A stretch of 64,000 nt of DNA from positions 372,001 through 436,000 of the forward strand of contig CAWAPS010000024.1 in assembly GCA_963783945.1 (NCBI GenBank), in the 5' to 3' direction. This document shows, piece after piece, positions 45,879 through 54,582 of the stretch. Position 1 is the first letter of the stretch. Each line of letters opens with the position of its first letter. The position numbers were made by a program, and so were the translations under genes. The stretch is from CAWAPS01 sp963783945. GTDB lineage: Bacteria; Actinomycetota; Acidimicrobiia; Acidimicrobiales; Palsa-688. The notes beneath the pieces are model-generated. The model was not told the origin of the DNA and made no database searches. It worked only from the letters and a program-made list of their open reading frames with translations.

Positions 45879-46066
45879 GCGACGGCCAACCAACCCAGTT
45901 CCTGACCGTGGCGTTTGGTACACCGATCGACATCGGGTTTCTTCCGCAATCCGCCGGCGGACCCGACGGAATCGACCTGACCGTGTCGTTTCAGGCCAAG
46001 CTCGGCACCTCGTTCCTGCCCTACGGGGTCACCCGGAGCACTCCGGAGCCGCCGCCCGGCCCGTGA
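45875..46066 (+). CDS. Small unknown protein translationally coupled to the amidase
   Basis: 63 residues starting at an ATG that overlaps the amidase stop (ATGA). It has no signal peptide, no membrane segment and no cysteine; it ends in a Pro-rich tail (PEPPPGP). No family is recognised. The overlap and codon use suggest it is real and made together with the amidase, but a chance open frame is not excluded. Confidence 0.5.
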   Translation: MSDGQPTQFLTVAFGTPIDIGFLPQSAGGPDGIDLTVSFQAKLGTSFLPYGVTRSTPEPPPGP

Positions 46067-46113
46067 ACCGGCCGGATTCGAGCCGAGCTCACGCCCGCTG
46101 GCCCGGCCCTATC

Positions 46114-46740
46114 TCAGTCGTTGTCTTCGCTGGTGGCGTCCTGCCCCGCCGCCAATGTCTCAAGACCCTCGAACTGTCTAAGGTAGTGCTCCACCAGCGC
46201 CTGTGCCTCCGGGTGGCCGGTACCGATTCCGAGCGCTTCCTCGATGACGATCACCCGCGGGATCGCAGCCATGAGGACGACGACCGCCGCGGGTGAGAAG
46301 AGCTCGGTGTTTATGCCGTAATCCTCCAGCACGCTCGTAAGAGCTTCCAGCTGGATCTTGCGTAAACGTTCGGCTGTCTCTGCTATCTCGGCCTGGATCG
46401 CCTTGCGGTGGTTGGCCAGAGCCAGAAATTCCGAGGTCAGGGCGGTTCCGGTCTTGTCGCTGGCATAGTTCCAGATGACCCGGAGTGGCTTATCGGTTTG
46501 CAGTTCGTCCGCCAGGCGCTCCAGATTGCCTTCAGTCCGCCTGCGGTAGACGGCGATGAAAAGATCGTCAAGCGTAGGGAAGTAATAGTGAACGAGAGCC
46601 GCCGTCACGCCCGCCATGGCCGCGACGCGTCGGGAGCTCACGGCCGCATAGCCTTCCTCGAGCATCAGCTGTTCTGTGGCGTCCAGAAGCTCAGCCCGGG
46701 ACTTTGGAGCCGTTGTGCCAACCCTGCGCGACGATGCCAT
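46114..46740 (-). CDS. TetR-family transcriptional regulator
   Basis: 208 residues with the helix-turn-helix VSSRRVAAMAGVTAALVHYYF (about residues 34-54) and a helical effector domain. GGGAGAG precedes the ATG. It is divergent from the TauD-type dioxygenase, with a palindromic AACGATCGTT between them, so it probably represses that gene and itself. The ligand is unknown. Confidence 0.88.
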   Translation of the reverse strand: MASSRRVGTTAPKSRAELLDATEQLMLEEGYAAVSSRRVAAMAGVTAALVHYYFPTLDDLFIAVYRRRTEGNLERLADELQTDKPLRVIWNYASDKTGTALTSEFLALANHRKAIQAEIAETAERLRKIQLEALTSVLEDYGINTELFSPAAVVVLMAAIPRVIVIEEALGIGTGHPEAQALVEHYLRQFEGLETLAAGQDATSEDND

Positions 46741-46818
46741 CTCTCCCGAGGGTATCCGCTCGGGCGGACAGGTGACGGCCTCCGGGGGTAGCCTGCAGAT
46801 CGTCTTGCGGCTTTCTTG

Positions 46819-46828
46819 AACGATCGTT
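46819..46828. promoter_or_regulatory. Palindromic TetR-type operator AACGATCGTT
   Basis: A perfect 10-bp palindrome, with partly matching flanks (TTGAACGATCGTTTAA), lies 39 bases upstream of the dioxygenase start and 78 bases upstream of the divergent TetR gene. This type of sequence is common for TetR repressors. Binding has not been shown. Confidence 0.55.
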
Positions 46829-46866
46829 TAACCTGCACACAGGGTTTCGCCTGCGGGAGTAACAAT

Positions 46867-47706
46867 ATGGGTTCACTGACCATCGAAATGCTCGGCGACC
46901 GGGTGGGGGCTGAGATCCACGGGGTCGACAAGGACAGGCTTCTCGGCGACGACGATCTTCCCCCGCAGCTGCTCGATGCCCTCGAGGAATACGGGGTACT
47001 GCTGTTCAGGCAGATGCATATCGACGACAACACCCAGGTCCAGTTCTCCAGGCGGCTCGGACCGGTAGTGGCCGTTCCCAGCCACCCGATTCCCGAGATC
47101 TCGGTCATCAGCCTCGATCCGGCCAAGACTCCTGTGGCGGAGTACCTCAAGGGCGCATTCGATTGGCACATAGACGGTACGACCAACGACAGCGACAACA
47201 TCCCCAACATGGCCGGGGTCATGAGCGCCAAGGTGATCACGGCGGAGGACGGCGGTACCGAGTTCGCCAGTACTTACGCGGCGTACGACGATCTCGACGA
47301 GGAAGAGAAGAGTCGGTTCGCCGGGTTTCAGGTGCATCACAGCATCTACGCGTCGCAGCGCCGGCGGCTGGTTGATCCCACGGCGGAACAAGAGGCCTTT
47401 CTCAAGTCCCGGCCGCAACGCGATCATCCCCTCGTCTGGAAGCACCGCGACGGCAAATGTTCCCTGGTGCTGGGAGCCAGCGCTGATTACGTCGTCGACA
47501 TGGACCTCGATGAAGGTCGAATCCTGCTCGAGAGCCTGCTCGATCGGGCCACCCGCCCGCAGCACGTCTACCATCATGACTGGACGGTCGGGGACCTGGT
47601 CATCTGGAACAATCGCGGCCTGCTCCATCGCGCTTGTCCCTACGAGGAAACCTCGCCCCGGGAGCTCCATCGCACAACCATCCAAGGTGACGAGCCGATC
47701 CAATAG
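46867..47706 (+). CDS. TauD/TfdA-family alpha-ketoglutarate-dependent dioxygenase
   Basis: 279 residues from the ATG at 46867 (GGGAG 6 bases upstream). The Fe(II) ligands are WHIDGT (H-x-D) and LLHRACPY (His), and RELHRTTIQGD holds the 2-oxoglutarate Arg. Such enzymes hydroxylate or cleave small acids, for example taurine, aryloxyacetates or sulfate esters. It is divergent from the TetR gene and 90 bases upstream of a solute-binding protein, so it probably serves a substrate taken up by that protein. Confidence 0.9.
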   Translation: MGSLTIEMLGDRVGAEIHGVDKDRLLGDDDLPPQLLDALEEYGVLLFRQMHIDDNTQVQFSRRLGPVVAVPSHPIPEISVISLDPAKTPVAEYLKGAFDWHIDGTTNDSDNIPNMAGVMSAKVITAEDGGTEFASTYAAYDDLDEEEKSRFAGFQVHHSIYASQRRRLVDPTAEQEAFLKSRPQRDHPLVWKHRDGKCSLVLGASADYVVDMDLDEGRILLESLLDRATRPQHVYHHDWTVGDLVIWNNRGLLHRACPYEETSPRELHRTTIQGDEPIQ

Positions 47707-47796
47707 TCCATGCATGACCGTGCCATCGGGGCCACCTTCGTCTCGTGGTGGAACCACCTGATATAAAGGCCTCGCACAGGAACGCAAGGGAGAAAA

Positions 47797-49122
47797 GTGA
47801 ACCGAACAATGTCGCGCCGCAAGTTCCGCCCTGCTTTCGGCCGGGACAAGCAGCTCACGGCTGCTCTGTGTATCGTCGCCGCGGGCCTGGTCGCCGCGGC
47901 ATGCTCTTCGAGCAGCAAGAGCGCCTCAACCGGCTCGTCCACCACGGTTGCGTCCTCGAGCCCGGCTGGGTCCTCGAGCCCGGCTGGGTCCTCGAGCCAG
48001 GCCACGGGAGCCGCCATACCGGTTGGCTTCATGTGCACCTGTTCGGCTGCGGGCGGCTACGGAGCCGAGATCGTACCCGGCGAGGACGTGTTCAAGGCGT
48101 GGGTAAGCACGGTAAACGCGGCCGGTGGAATCAACGGTCATCTGCTGCACGTGACCTACGAGGACGACGCGGGCAACCCCGGCACCTCCGTCTCTGACGT
48201 TCACACCCTGATATCGGACCACGTGGTCGCGATTGTCGACGATTCCATTCTCGACATCGCCTGGGCATCCACCATCGAGGCAGCCCACATACCGGTCGTC
48301 GGGATCAGCCTGACCAACATTCCCTTCTACACCAACCCCGACTTCTATCCCGAAGGCCAGACCAACGACAGCACGAACATTGCGCTCGTCACCACCCTGA
48401 AAACCGCCGGCGCGACCAACTACGCCGACTTCTACTGTGCCGAGTCACCGATCTGCGCCGAGAGCGTCCCTCAGCTCCGTTCGGACGGCAAGCAGCTGGG
48501 TGTGCCAATGGTCCTCGCCAATGAGATCTCGGCCACCGCGCCCAACTACACCGCCCAGTGCGTGGCAGCCAAACAGGCGAACGTTACCGGCGTCTTCATC
48601 GGAGCCAGCGCAGGGGAGATAGCCAGAATCGGGGCCGACTGTGCCCGCCAGAACTACCAGCCAACCTATGTGACCGGTGGAGAAGGCTTTGGCATGGTGG
48701 AGTCCAGCGGGCCGGGGTTGCAAAATCATCTCTGGAACGAATACAACGACCTGCCCTTCTGGGCCGACAGTCCGGCCACCCAGGCCATGAAGACCGCAGT
48801 CGACAAGGCCTACCCGGGCCTCATGGAGAATGCCAACCTGTTCAACGAGCTGTCCGCCATGGCGTGGCCATCGGGCATCCTCCTCCAGGACGCGATCAAG
48901 GCTGGGAATCTGACCGCCTCGGACACCCCGACCGCCGCCGAGGTCGTAACCGGTCTGGAGTCGCTGAAGAGCGATACGTTGCAAGGCTGGTCTCCCCCGC
49001 TGACCTTTCCCGCCGGAAAGCCTCACCCCATAGACTGCTGGTACACCGCCCGGGTTCAGAACGGTGTTCCGAGCCTGGCCAACAACGGCAAGGTGTCGTG
49101 CTCGAACGGCTCGTCGTCGTAA
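47797..49122 (+). CDS. ABC solute-binding lipoprotein (Leu/Ile/Val-type), copy B2
   Basis: 441 residues from the GTG at 47797 (GGGAG 4 bases upstream). Lipobox VAAAC (Cys36), then a Ser-rich linker that contains a repeated SSSPAG, then IPVGFMCTCSAAGG, NAAGGINGHLLHV and FYTNPDFYPEGQTNDS. Close paralogue of B1 (39304-40578), including the shared cysteine segments. Located between the TauD dioxygenase and the BVMO, with no permease gene. Confidence 0.88.
   Translation: MNRTMSRRKFRPAFGRDKQLTAALCIVAAGLVAAACSSSSKSASTGSSTTVASSSPAGSSSPAGSSSQATGAAIPVGFMCTCSAAGGYGAEIVPGEDVFKAWVSTVNAAGGINGHLLHVTYEDDAGNPGTSVSDVHTLISDHVVAIVDDSILDIAWASTIEAAHIPVVGISLTNIPFYTNPDFYPEGQTNDSTNIALVTTLKTAGATNYADFYCAESPICAESVPQLRSDGKQLGVPMVLANEISATAPNYTAQCVAAKQANVTGVFIGASAGEIARIGADCARQNYQPTYVTGGEGFGMVESSGPGLQNHLWNEYNDLPFWADSPATQAMKTAVDKAYPGLMENANLFNELSAMAWPSGILLQDAIKAGNLTASDTPTAAEVVTGLESLKSDTLQGWSPPLTFPAGKPHPIDCWYTARVQNGVPSLANNGKVSCSNGSSS
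47953..47999 (+). repeat. 18-bp tandem repeat inside the lipoprotein linker
   Basis: TCCTCGAGCCCGGCTGGG occurs twice in tandem and once partly (47953-47970, 47971-47988, 47989-47999). It encodes SSSPAG in the linker after the lipid-anchored cysteine, so slippage would change linker length without breaking the frame. Confidence 0.75.
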
Positions 49123-49171
49123 GGCTCCGGGCTCCTAACATAAATACACCCGAGGACAAGAGGCGTCTGGA

Positions 49172-50797
49172 ATGAGTGAGGAACTTTTCGATGTGGCCGT
49201 GGTCGGCGGCGGTCAAGGTGGCATCTATGCGACCTACCGCCTGACCTCAGACGGGTACTCGGTTGTTGGTCTCGACGGCGGCAGTGATTTCGGCGGCGTC
49301 TGGTACCACAACCGCTACCCTGGCGCTCGAGTCGACACGGACAGTGTCGATTATTGCTTCCAGTTCTCCAAGGAGCTATACGAGAAGTGGCGGTGGCCCG
49401 AGCGCTACGCCGACGCAGCAACTTTGTTCGACTATCACAGCTACGTCGCCGAAGAGTTGAAGGTCCGACCGCTCTTTCGTTTCAACACGTGGCTGCGCGA
49501 CTCGCAGTGGTCGTCCAGCGACAACCGCTGGCACCTGGTGACGGACCAGGGTGACCGCATCGCCTGCCGGTTCCTGGTCATGTGTACAGGCGTGCTATCC
49601 ACACCCAAGCCCATGAGCTTCCCCGGCCTCGATCGCTTCAAGGGCGAGTGGGTGCAGACCAGCCGATGGCCCCAGGGGGAGGTCTCCTTCAAAGACCGGC
49701 GCATCGGCATGATCGGTACCGGCTCGTCCGGCGCTCAAGCAGTACCGGCGCTGGCCCAAGACGCCAAACAACTGTTGGTGTTTCAACGCCATCCCCACTT
49801 CGCCATCCCCGCGCAGAACCGGCCGACCGACCCCGGGCTTCAGGATGCCATCGCCCGAAATCTTGGGGTCGAGCGAGAATCGGGCCTTCAACGCGGGGGT
49901 CCATCAGACCCTCGGGGTGGGACTCCACGGATGCGGCCCGATGACGAGCCGGCTCGCCCGGCGGCCGAGTACTCACAGCAACGGAGGGAGGAACTACTCG
50001 AGCTCCAGTGGGACTTCGGAGGACACGGCATGTCGTATCTCTTCGCTGACGAGCCGACAAACCCGGCCTCCAACGAGATCGTGGCCGAGTTCGTCAGGCA
50101 GAAGATCCGCCAGAAGGTGGCCGATCCTGCAGTGGCAGAAAAGCTGTGCCCCTGGTACCCGATCGGCTCCCGCCGCCTGATCCTCGAGATCGGCTACTAC
50201 GAGACTTTCAACCAGGACAACGTGAGCCTGGTCGACGTTCTCGAGGATCCTATCGTGGAGATAACAGAGACGGGCGTTCGCACCGCCGGGGCCCACTACG
50301 ACGTTGATCTACTGGTCTTCGCCATCGGCTTCCAGTCGTTCCTGGGTCCCCTCGAAGCCGCGGGGCTGCGTAACGAGAAGGGCCAGACACCAAAAGACGT
50401 CTGGGCTCGCGGTCCCCGAACCCTGTTCGGCCTCATGACACCGGGATTCCCCAATGCCTTCCATCCCACCAGCGCGGGCAGTCCGTCGGTCCTCGGCAAC
50501 GCCATGCTGCAACACGAGATCTTCGGAGACTGGATAGCCACCTGCATCTCCCACATGGACAAGAACGGCTATTCCGTGATCGAGGCCTCAGAAGGCGCGG
50601 CCGACGACTGGACGCTCCTGGTGGACGACTACGCCGCACGGATCCTCCCGATTCGCCGGAGCGAGAATCAATACATGGTGCACGTCAATGACGATGGCAC
50701 CCGCCGGTTCATCCCCTTCTGCGCCGGCCTGGGCGAGTATCTGCCCAAGATATATGGGGCCACATCCCACGACTACGAAGGCTTCGTGTTCAACTAA
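49172..50797 (+). CDS. Flavin-dependent monooxygenase, Baeyer-Villiger type
   Basis: 541 residues. FDVAVVGGGQGGIYATYRL (about 6-24) binds FAD and GMIGTGSSGAQAVPAL (about 179-194) NADPH; FGGVWYHNRYPGARVDTDS is strongly BVMO-like. The BVMO fingerprint FxGxxxHxxxW reads FKGEWVQTSRWP, with Gln for His. It inserts oxygen next to a ketone to make an ester or lactone, which the SMP-30 or alpha/beta hydrolases could open. It follows the solute-binding gene by 49 bases. Confidence 0.88.
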   Translation: MSEELFDVAVVGGGQGGIYATYRLTSDGYSVVGLDGGSDFGGVWYHNRYPGARVDTDSVDYCFQFSKELYEKWRWPERYADAATLFDYHSYVAEELKVRPLFRFNTWLRDSQWSSSDNRWHLVTDQGDRIACRFLVMCTGVLSTPKPMSFPGLDRFKGEWVQTSRWPQGEVSFKDRRIGMIGTGSSGAQAVPALAQDAKQLLVFQRHPHFAIPAQNRPTDPGLQDAIARNLGVERESGLQRGGPSDPRGGTPRMRPDDEPARPAAEYSQQRREELLELQWDFGGHGMSYLFADEPTNPASNEIVAEFVRQKIRQKVADPAVAEKLCPWYPIGSRRLILEIGYYETFNQDNVSLVDVLEDPIVEITETGVRTAGAHYDVDLLVFAIGFQSFLGPLEAAGLRNEKGQTPKDVWARGPRTLFGLMTPGFPNAFHPTSAGSPSVLGNAMLQHEIFGDWIATCISHMDKNGYSVIEASEGAADDWTLLVDDYAARILPIRRSENQYMVHVNDDGTRRFIPFCAGLGEYLPKIYGATSHDYEGFVFN

Positions 50798-50960
50798 CGA
50801 CCCCGCATCACCGCTCTGAGTGGCGGTTCCCCCTTCTACTACCTATGACCAGGGTGACCCATTCACTGGACACGCCCAAGGTAGTGTGTTATAAGCCTCT
50901 AAGGCTTGTGACTTACTGACGAAAAGTAACAAACGTCGATTTTGACAGGGGGGGTTCTCG

Positions 50961-52247
50961 ATGAAGCGAGGGAGGAAGAAGCTCTTCGTTCTCGCGGCTG
51001 CTGTGGTGGTCGTGGCTGCGGCTTGCAGCAGCTCGTCCAAGCCGTCCAGCAGCTCACCCACGACCGCTGGAACCACATCCCCCACGTCGGGCGGGAGCAC
51101 CTCGCCGGGCTCGGGCAGCAGCCACACGTACACCGTGGGCATCCTGACGGACATCACCGGGCCGGGAGCCACCAACGCGTTCAGCATTCCCAAGGGCGTC
51201 CAGGCCGGAATCGGGCAAGCGGCCAAGGAGGGTTACCACATCAAGTACGTGGTAGCCGATACCGGCACGTCGCCTACAAACGCGCTGACCGGGGCCCAGA
51301 AGCTGGTGGAACAGGATCACGTGTTCGCGGTGATCGCCAACTCCGCAGTCACGTTTGCCGCCGCGCCCTACCTCAAATCCAAGGGGATCCCCGTCATCGG
51401 CGCCGCCGTAGATGCCAGTGAGTGGATCACAGACGCCAACATGTTCTCGATCATCGGCACCCAGAACTACAACAACGTGTACAGCCAGCCTGGGCTGTTC
51501 TTCAAGATGGTGGGTGTCACCAACCTGGCGTCACTCGGCTACTCCATCTCACCGAGCTCCTCGTTGGTGGCCAAGTCGTCCGCCGTGGCAGCCGAGCAGT
51601 ACGGCATCAAGGTCGGATACCTCAACGCCAACTTCCCGTTCGGAGGTACCAATACCGGCCCGACGGTGCTGGCCATGAAGAGCGCCGGGGTGAACGGGTT
51701 CACGGGCTCTATCGAGACCAACACGGTGTTCGCCCTGCTCAATGACCTGCGCAATGCGGGTGTCACATTGAAGGCCGCGCTCATGGCCACCGGCTACGGC
51801 GGGGACCTGGTGCAAGGTGGCCCGGGGGCGGTGCAGGCGGCCCAGGGCGTCTACTTCCTCACCTCCTTCGAGCCAGTGGAGCTGAAGACCGCGGCCACGC
51901 AACAGTTCCAGAGCGACCTCAAGACCTATGCCAATGTGTCGACGGCCCCCACCTTCGCCGAGTACCAGGGGTACGTATCCATCGACGCCATGGTCCAGGG
52001 ACTCAAGGCCGCCGGCTCCAATCCCACCCAGGCGTCGTTCATCAACGCCATGCTCGGGTTGAACAGCTACGCCGGGGCGGACCTCTGGAGCGGCCGCACC
52101 TTGAACTTCGCCGTGAGCGCTCGTGGCAAAGCTTCGGGGATCGACAACTGTTGGTGGATCACCCAGTTCCAGGGCACCACCTTCCACCCGGTTGCCAACA
52201 TGAACCCGCTGTGCGGGGCCCTCATACCGGGCAAGACCGTCTCATGA
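50961..52247 (+). CDS. Leu/Ile/Val-type ABC solute-binding lipoprotein, copy A2
   Basis: 428 residues. Signal peptide with lipobox VAAAC (Cys22) and Ser/Thr linker, then YTVGILTDITGPG and the shared core (AGIGQAAKEGYHIKYVVADT, FINAMLG, IPGKTVS). Paralogue of A1 (7610-8914). A G-rich ribosome site (AGGGGGGG) precedes the ATG. A hairpin overlaps its stop codon. No transporter genes are adjacent. Confidence 0.88.
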   Translation: MKRGRKKLFVLAAAVVVVAAACSSSSKPSSSSPTTAGTTSPTSGGSTSPGSGSSHTYTVGILTDITGPGATNAFSIPKGVQAGIGQAAKEGYHIKYVVADTGTSPTNALTGAQKLVEQDHVFAVIANSAVTFAAAPYLKSKGIPVIGAAVDASEWITDANMFSIIGTQNYNNVYSQPGLFFKMVGVTNLASLGYSISPSSSLVAKSSAVAAEQYGIKVGYLNANFPFGGTNTGPTVLAMKSAGVNGFTGSIETNTVFALLNDLRNAGVTLKAALMATGYGGDLVQGGPGAVQAAQGVYFLTSFEPVELKTAATQQFQSDLKTYANVSTAPTFAEYQGYVSIDAMVQGLKAAGSNPTQASFINAMLGLNSYAGADLWSGRTLNFAVSARGKASGIDNCWWITQFQGTTFHPVANMNPLCGALIPGKTVS

Positions 52248-52258
52248 AAAGACGGTCT
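52234..52258 (+). terminator. Hairpin over the stop codon of solute-binding gene A2
   Basis: AGACCGTCT and AGACGGTCT are perfect inverted arms around a 7-base loop that includes the TGA stop. No clear U-run follows, so it is a weak or RNA-stabilising terminator candidate. Confidence 0.5.
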
Positions 52259-52345
52259 CGCTCGGGTCATTATCGGCCACACCCCCTTTGGTTAGTGCCG
52301 TCCAGCCATCCGAACCACTGAAACGAGGCTAAGCGCCCGGCGATC

Positions 52346-52677
52346 TCATGTGAGGGTTCTGTTTGGTGGGCGGGGGGCGTGGGGTCCGAGGAGGCCGGCT
52401 TGGCGGTCTCGTTCGGTTTGGTTTGGTGGTCGGTCCAGCCGCGGGGCTGGAGGTTGGTGTACTGGGTGGGGCCGTGGTGGGCTACGGGGTCGACGTGGTC
52501 GTACTGGAGTCCCCAGCGGCTGCCGCAATCGACGCAGGCCCGGCCGGTGAAGGCCGGTACCGGTCCGAGGTCGAGTGCGGTGCGCAGGGCGGCGGGCAGG
52601 TGGCGGCCGAAGTGCTTGATGGTGTTATCGCCCGGGCCGGCGGGCAGGGCGCTATCCCACACTGTACCCGAACACAC
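52346..52677 (-). pseudogene. HNH endonuclease remnant (DUF222/13E12 type), 5'-truncated and frameshifted
   Basis: The minus strand encodes FGRHLPAALRTALDLGP, then ACVDCGSRWGLQYDHVDPVAHHGPTQYTNLQPR, the C-terminal HNH nuclease part of actinobacterial DUF222-HNH proteins. The whole N-terminal DUF222 region is missing. The normal end (TERDRQAGLL) is in another frame after one lost base at about 52414-52428. This leaves a non-functional relic, possibly a scar of a former repetitive 13E12-type gene. It occupies most of the 564-base gap between the genes ending at 52247 and starting at 52812. Confidence 0.75.
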
Positions 52678-52811
52678 GTTCGAGTGTCAAGGAGAAAGAT
52701 TCACCGCAGTTTGGACCGGGCCGCACCCGGAACTACGCTCGGCAGACGCCGGCCCGCCCGCCCCTCGGGTGCCTCGGGCCGCCTTGACAAGTCACGGGTA
52801 AAGGGGTTCAC

Positions 52812-54518
52812 GTGCTGGACTACGCAATCACCGGCGGAACCGTTGTCGATGGTACGGGTGAACCCGGCATTCGAGCCGACGTGGGCATAAAGGATGGTCG
52901 CGTCGTCGAGGTGGGAGATTTGGAGACGGCAGCGGCGCGGACATTACCTGCCGACGGTTTGGTCGTCGCTCCCGGATTTATCGACCCTCACACCCACTAC
53001 GACGCTCAGTTGTTCTGGGACCCTCTTGCTACTCCGTCGAGCTGGCATGGGGTGACGACGGTTATTGCCGGGAACTGTGGTTTCACCCTCGCTCCGCTGA
53101 AAGACCGCGACGCCGACTACATCCGCCGGATGATGGCCCAGGTCGAGGGAATGCCGCTGAGCGGACTCGAACAGGGCGTGCCATGGAGTTGGGAAAGCTT
53201 CTCCGAGTACCTCGACGCCCTCGACGGCACCACCGCGGTGAACGCGGGGTTCCTCGTCGGACACAGCGCGCTTCGCAGATACGTGCTCGGCGAGGACTTC
53301 GACCGCGACACCGACGCAAAAGAGCGAGCCCAGATGCGGCAACTCCTGGACCAGTCACTGGCTGCGGGGGGGCTTGGACTTTCCACCAGCCGCTCCTACA
53401 CCCACACCGACGGGGACGGGCAACCAGTGCCCAGTCGTTGGGCCTCGGAAGACGAGTTGTTTGCCCTGTGTGAGGTCGTGGGCCGTCACGACGGAATGTC
53501 CCTCGCCTTGATTACTGCAGGCTGCATCGAGCGGTTCGACGATCACGAGGTCGAATACCTGGCCCGGTTGAGCGAAGTCGCCCGTAGTCCTATCAACTGG
53601 AACGCCCTGGGGGTGTCGAGCGAGGACTCGGCCAGGGTCGAGCATCAGTTGCGTCCGTCGCGGCGAGCCCGCGAGATCGGCGGTCGGATCCTGGCCCTCA
53701 CCATGCCGGTTTATGCCGACAACAACGTGAGCTTCCTGACCTTTTGCCGCCTGTGGCATATCCCGGGCTGGCGCGACGTCCTCGACCTCGAAGTGCCCGA
53801 GAAGATGCGGCGCCTGCAGGACCCCGCCGTGCGCCAGGACCTGCTCCAGAAGGCATTGGCGTCGCGATGGGCGATGCTGGCCGACTTTTCGCATTACACA
53901 GTCGGCGACGTCTTTTCCGAAGCCAATGCGGGGTATCGCAACCGGAAGGTCGGGGACGTCGCCGCCGAACGAGGAGAGGACCCTTTCACCACGATCGTCA
54001 ACATCGCGGTTGCCGACGGGCTCAAGACGGTGCTGTGGCCGCCACCGTTCGCGGATACCGAGGCGGACTGGGAGCTGCGGCGGGACGTCTGGAGGGATCC
54101 CGACGTGCTCATCGGTGGTTCGGACGCTGGGGCTCATATCGACCGCATGCTCGGCTCCACCTACCCCACCCGGTTCCTGGCCGATTGCGTCCGGGGCCGG
54201 CAGCTGCTGCCGATGGAACAGGCGGTGCACATGATGACCGACATCCCTGCCCGGCTGTTCGGGTTGCGTGATCGGGGCCGAGTGGCCGTCGGCTTCCACG
54301 CCGACATCGTCGTGTTCGATCCAGAACGGGTCGGCGCCGGTCCGATACGGACCTCCCAGGATCTCCCCGGTGGGGGCAAGCGTCTGGTCGCCGACCCCGA
54401 GGGCATCGTTTGGGTGTCGGTCAACGGCCGACAAGCTATTGCCGACGGCCGACCGACCGGTGACCTGCCAGGTGTCCTCTTGCGGTCCGGGCGCGACACT
54501 TCAGCCGCGGCGCGCTAA
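52812..54518 (+). CDS. D-aminoacylase / N-acyl-D-amino-acid deacylase-type amidohydrolase, copy 2
   Basis: 568 residues from a GTG at 52812. GFIDPHTHYDAQLFWD (HxH), TTVIAGNCGFTLAPL and GGSDAGAHIDRML match copy 1 at 26672-28387 through the whole length. Zinc-dependent amide hydrolase; substrate unknown. It marks the right end of the catabolic island, just before the kinase gene. Confidence 0.87.
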   Translation: MLDYAITGGTVVDGTGEPGIRADVGIKDGRVVEVGDLETAAARTLPADGLVVAPGFIDPHTHYDAQLFWDPLATPSSWHGVTTVIAGNCGFTLAPLKDRDADYIRRMMAQVEGMPLSGLEQGVPWSWESFSEYLDALDGTTAVNAGFLVGHSALRRYVLGEDFDRDTDAKERAQMRQLLDQSLAAGGLGLSTSRSYTHTDGDGQPVPSRWASEDELFALCEVVGRHDGMSLALITAGCIERFDDHEVEYLARLSEVARSPINWNALGVSSEDSARVEHQLRPSRRAREIGGRILALTMPVYADNNVSFLTFCRLWHIPGWRDVLDLEVPEKMRRLQDPAVRQDLLQKALASRWAMLADFSHYTVGDVFSEANAGYRNRKVGDVAAERGEDPFTTIVNIAVADGLKTVLWPPPFADTEADWELRRDVWRDPDVLIGGSDAGAHIDRMLGSTYPTRFLADCVRGRQLLPMEQAVHMMTDIPARLFGLRDRGRVAVGFHADIVVFDPERVGAGPIRTSQDLPGGGKRLVADPEGIVWVSVNGRQAIADGRPTGDLPGVLLRSGRDTSAAAR

Positions 54519-54582
54519 CCGGGATACCGAACATCGACCTCCCGCCGGGCGGCGCCCGAGGCGGCTGGGGCATGATGGCCGC

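Noticed and set aside
49850..49990. Suspected double frameshift inside the BVMO gene
   Set aside because: The segment RGGTPRMRPDDEPARPAAEYS reads naturally into the conserved QWDFGGHGMSYLF region in the same frame, so no shift is needed.
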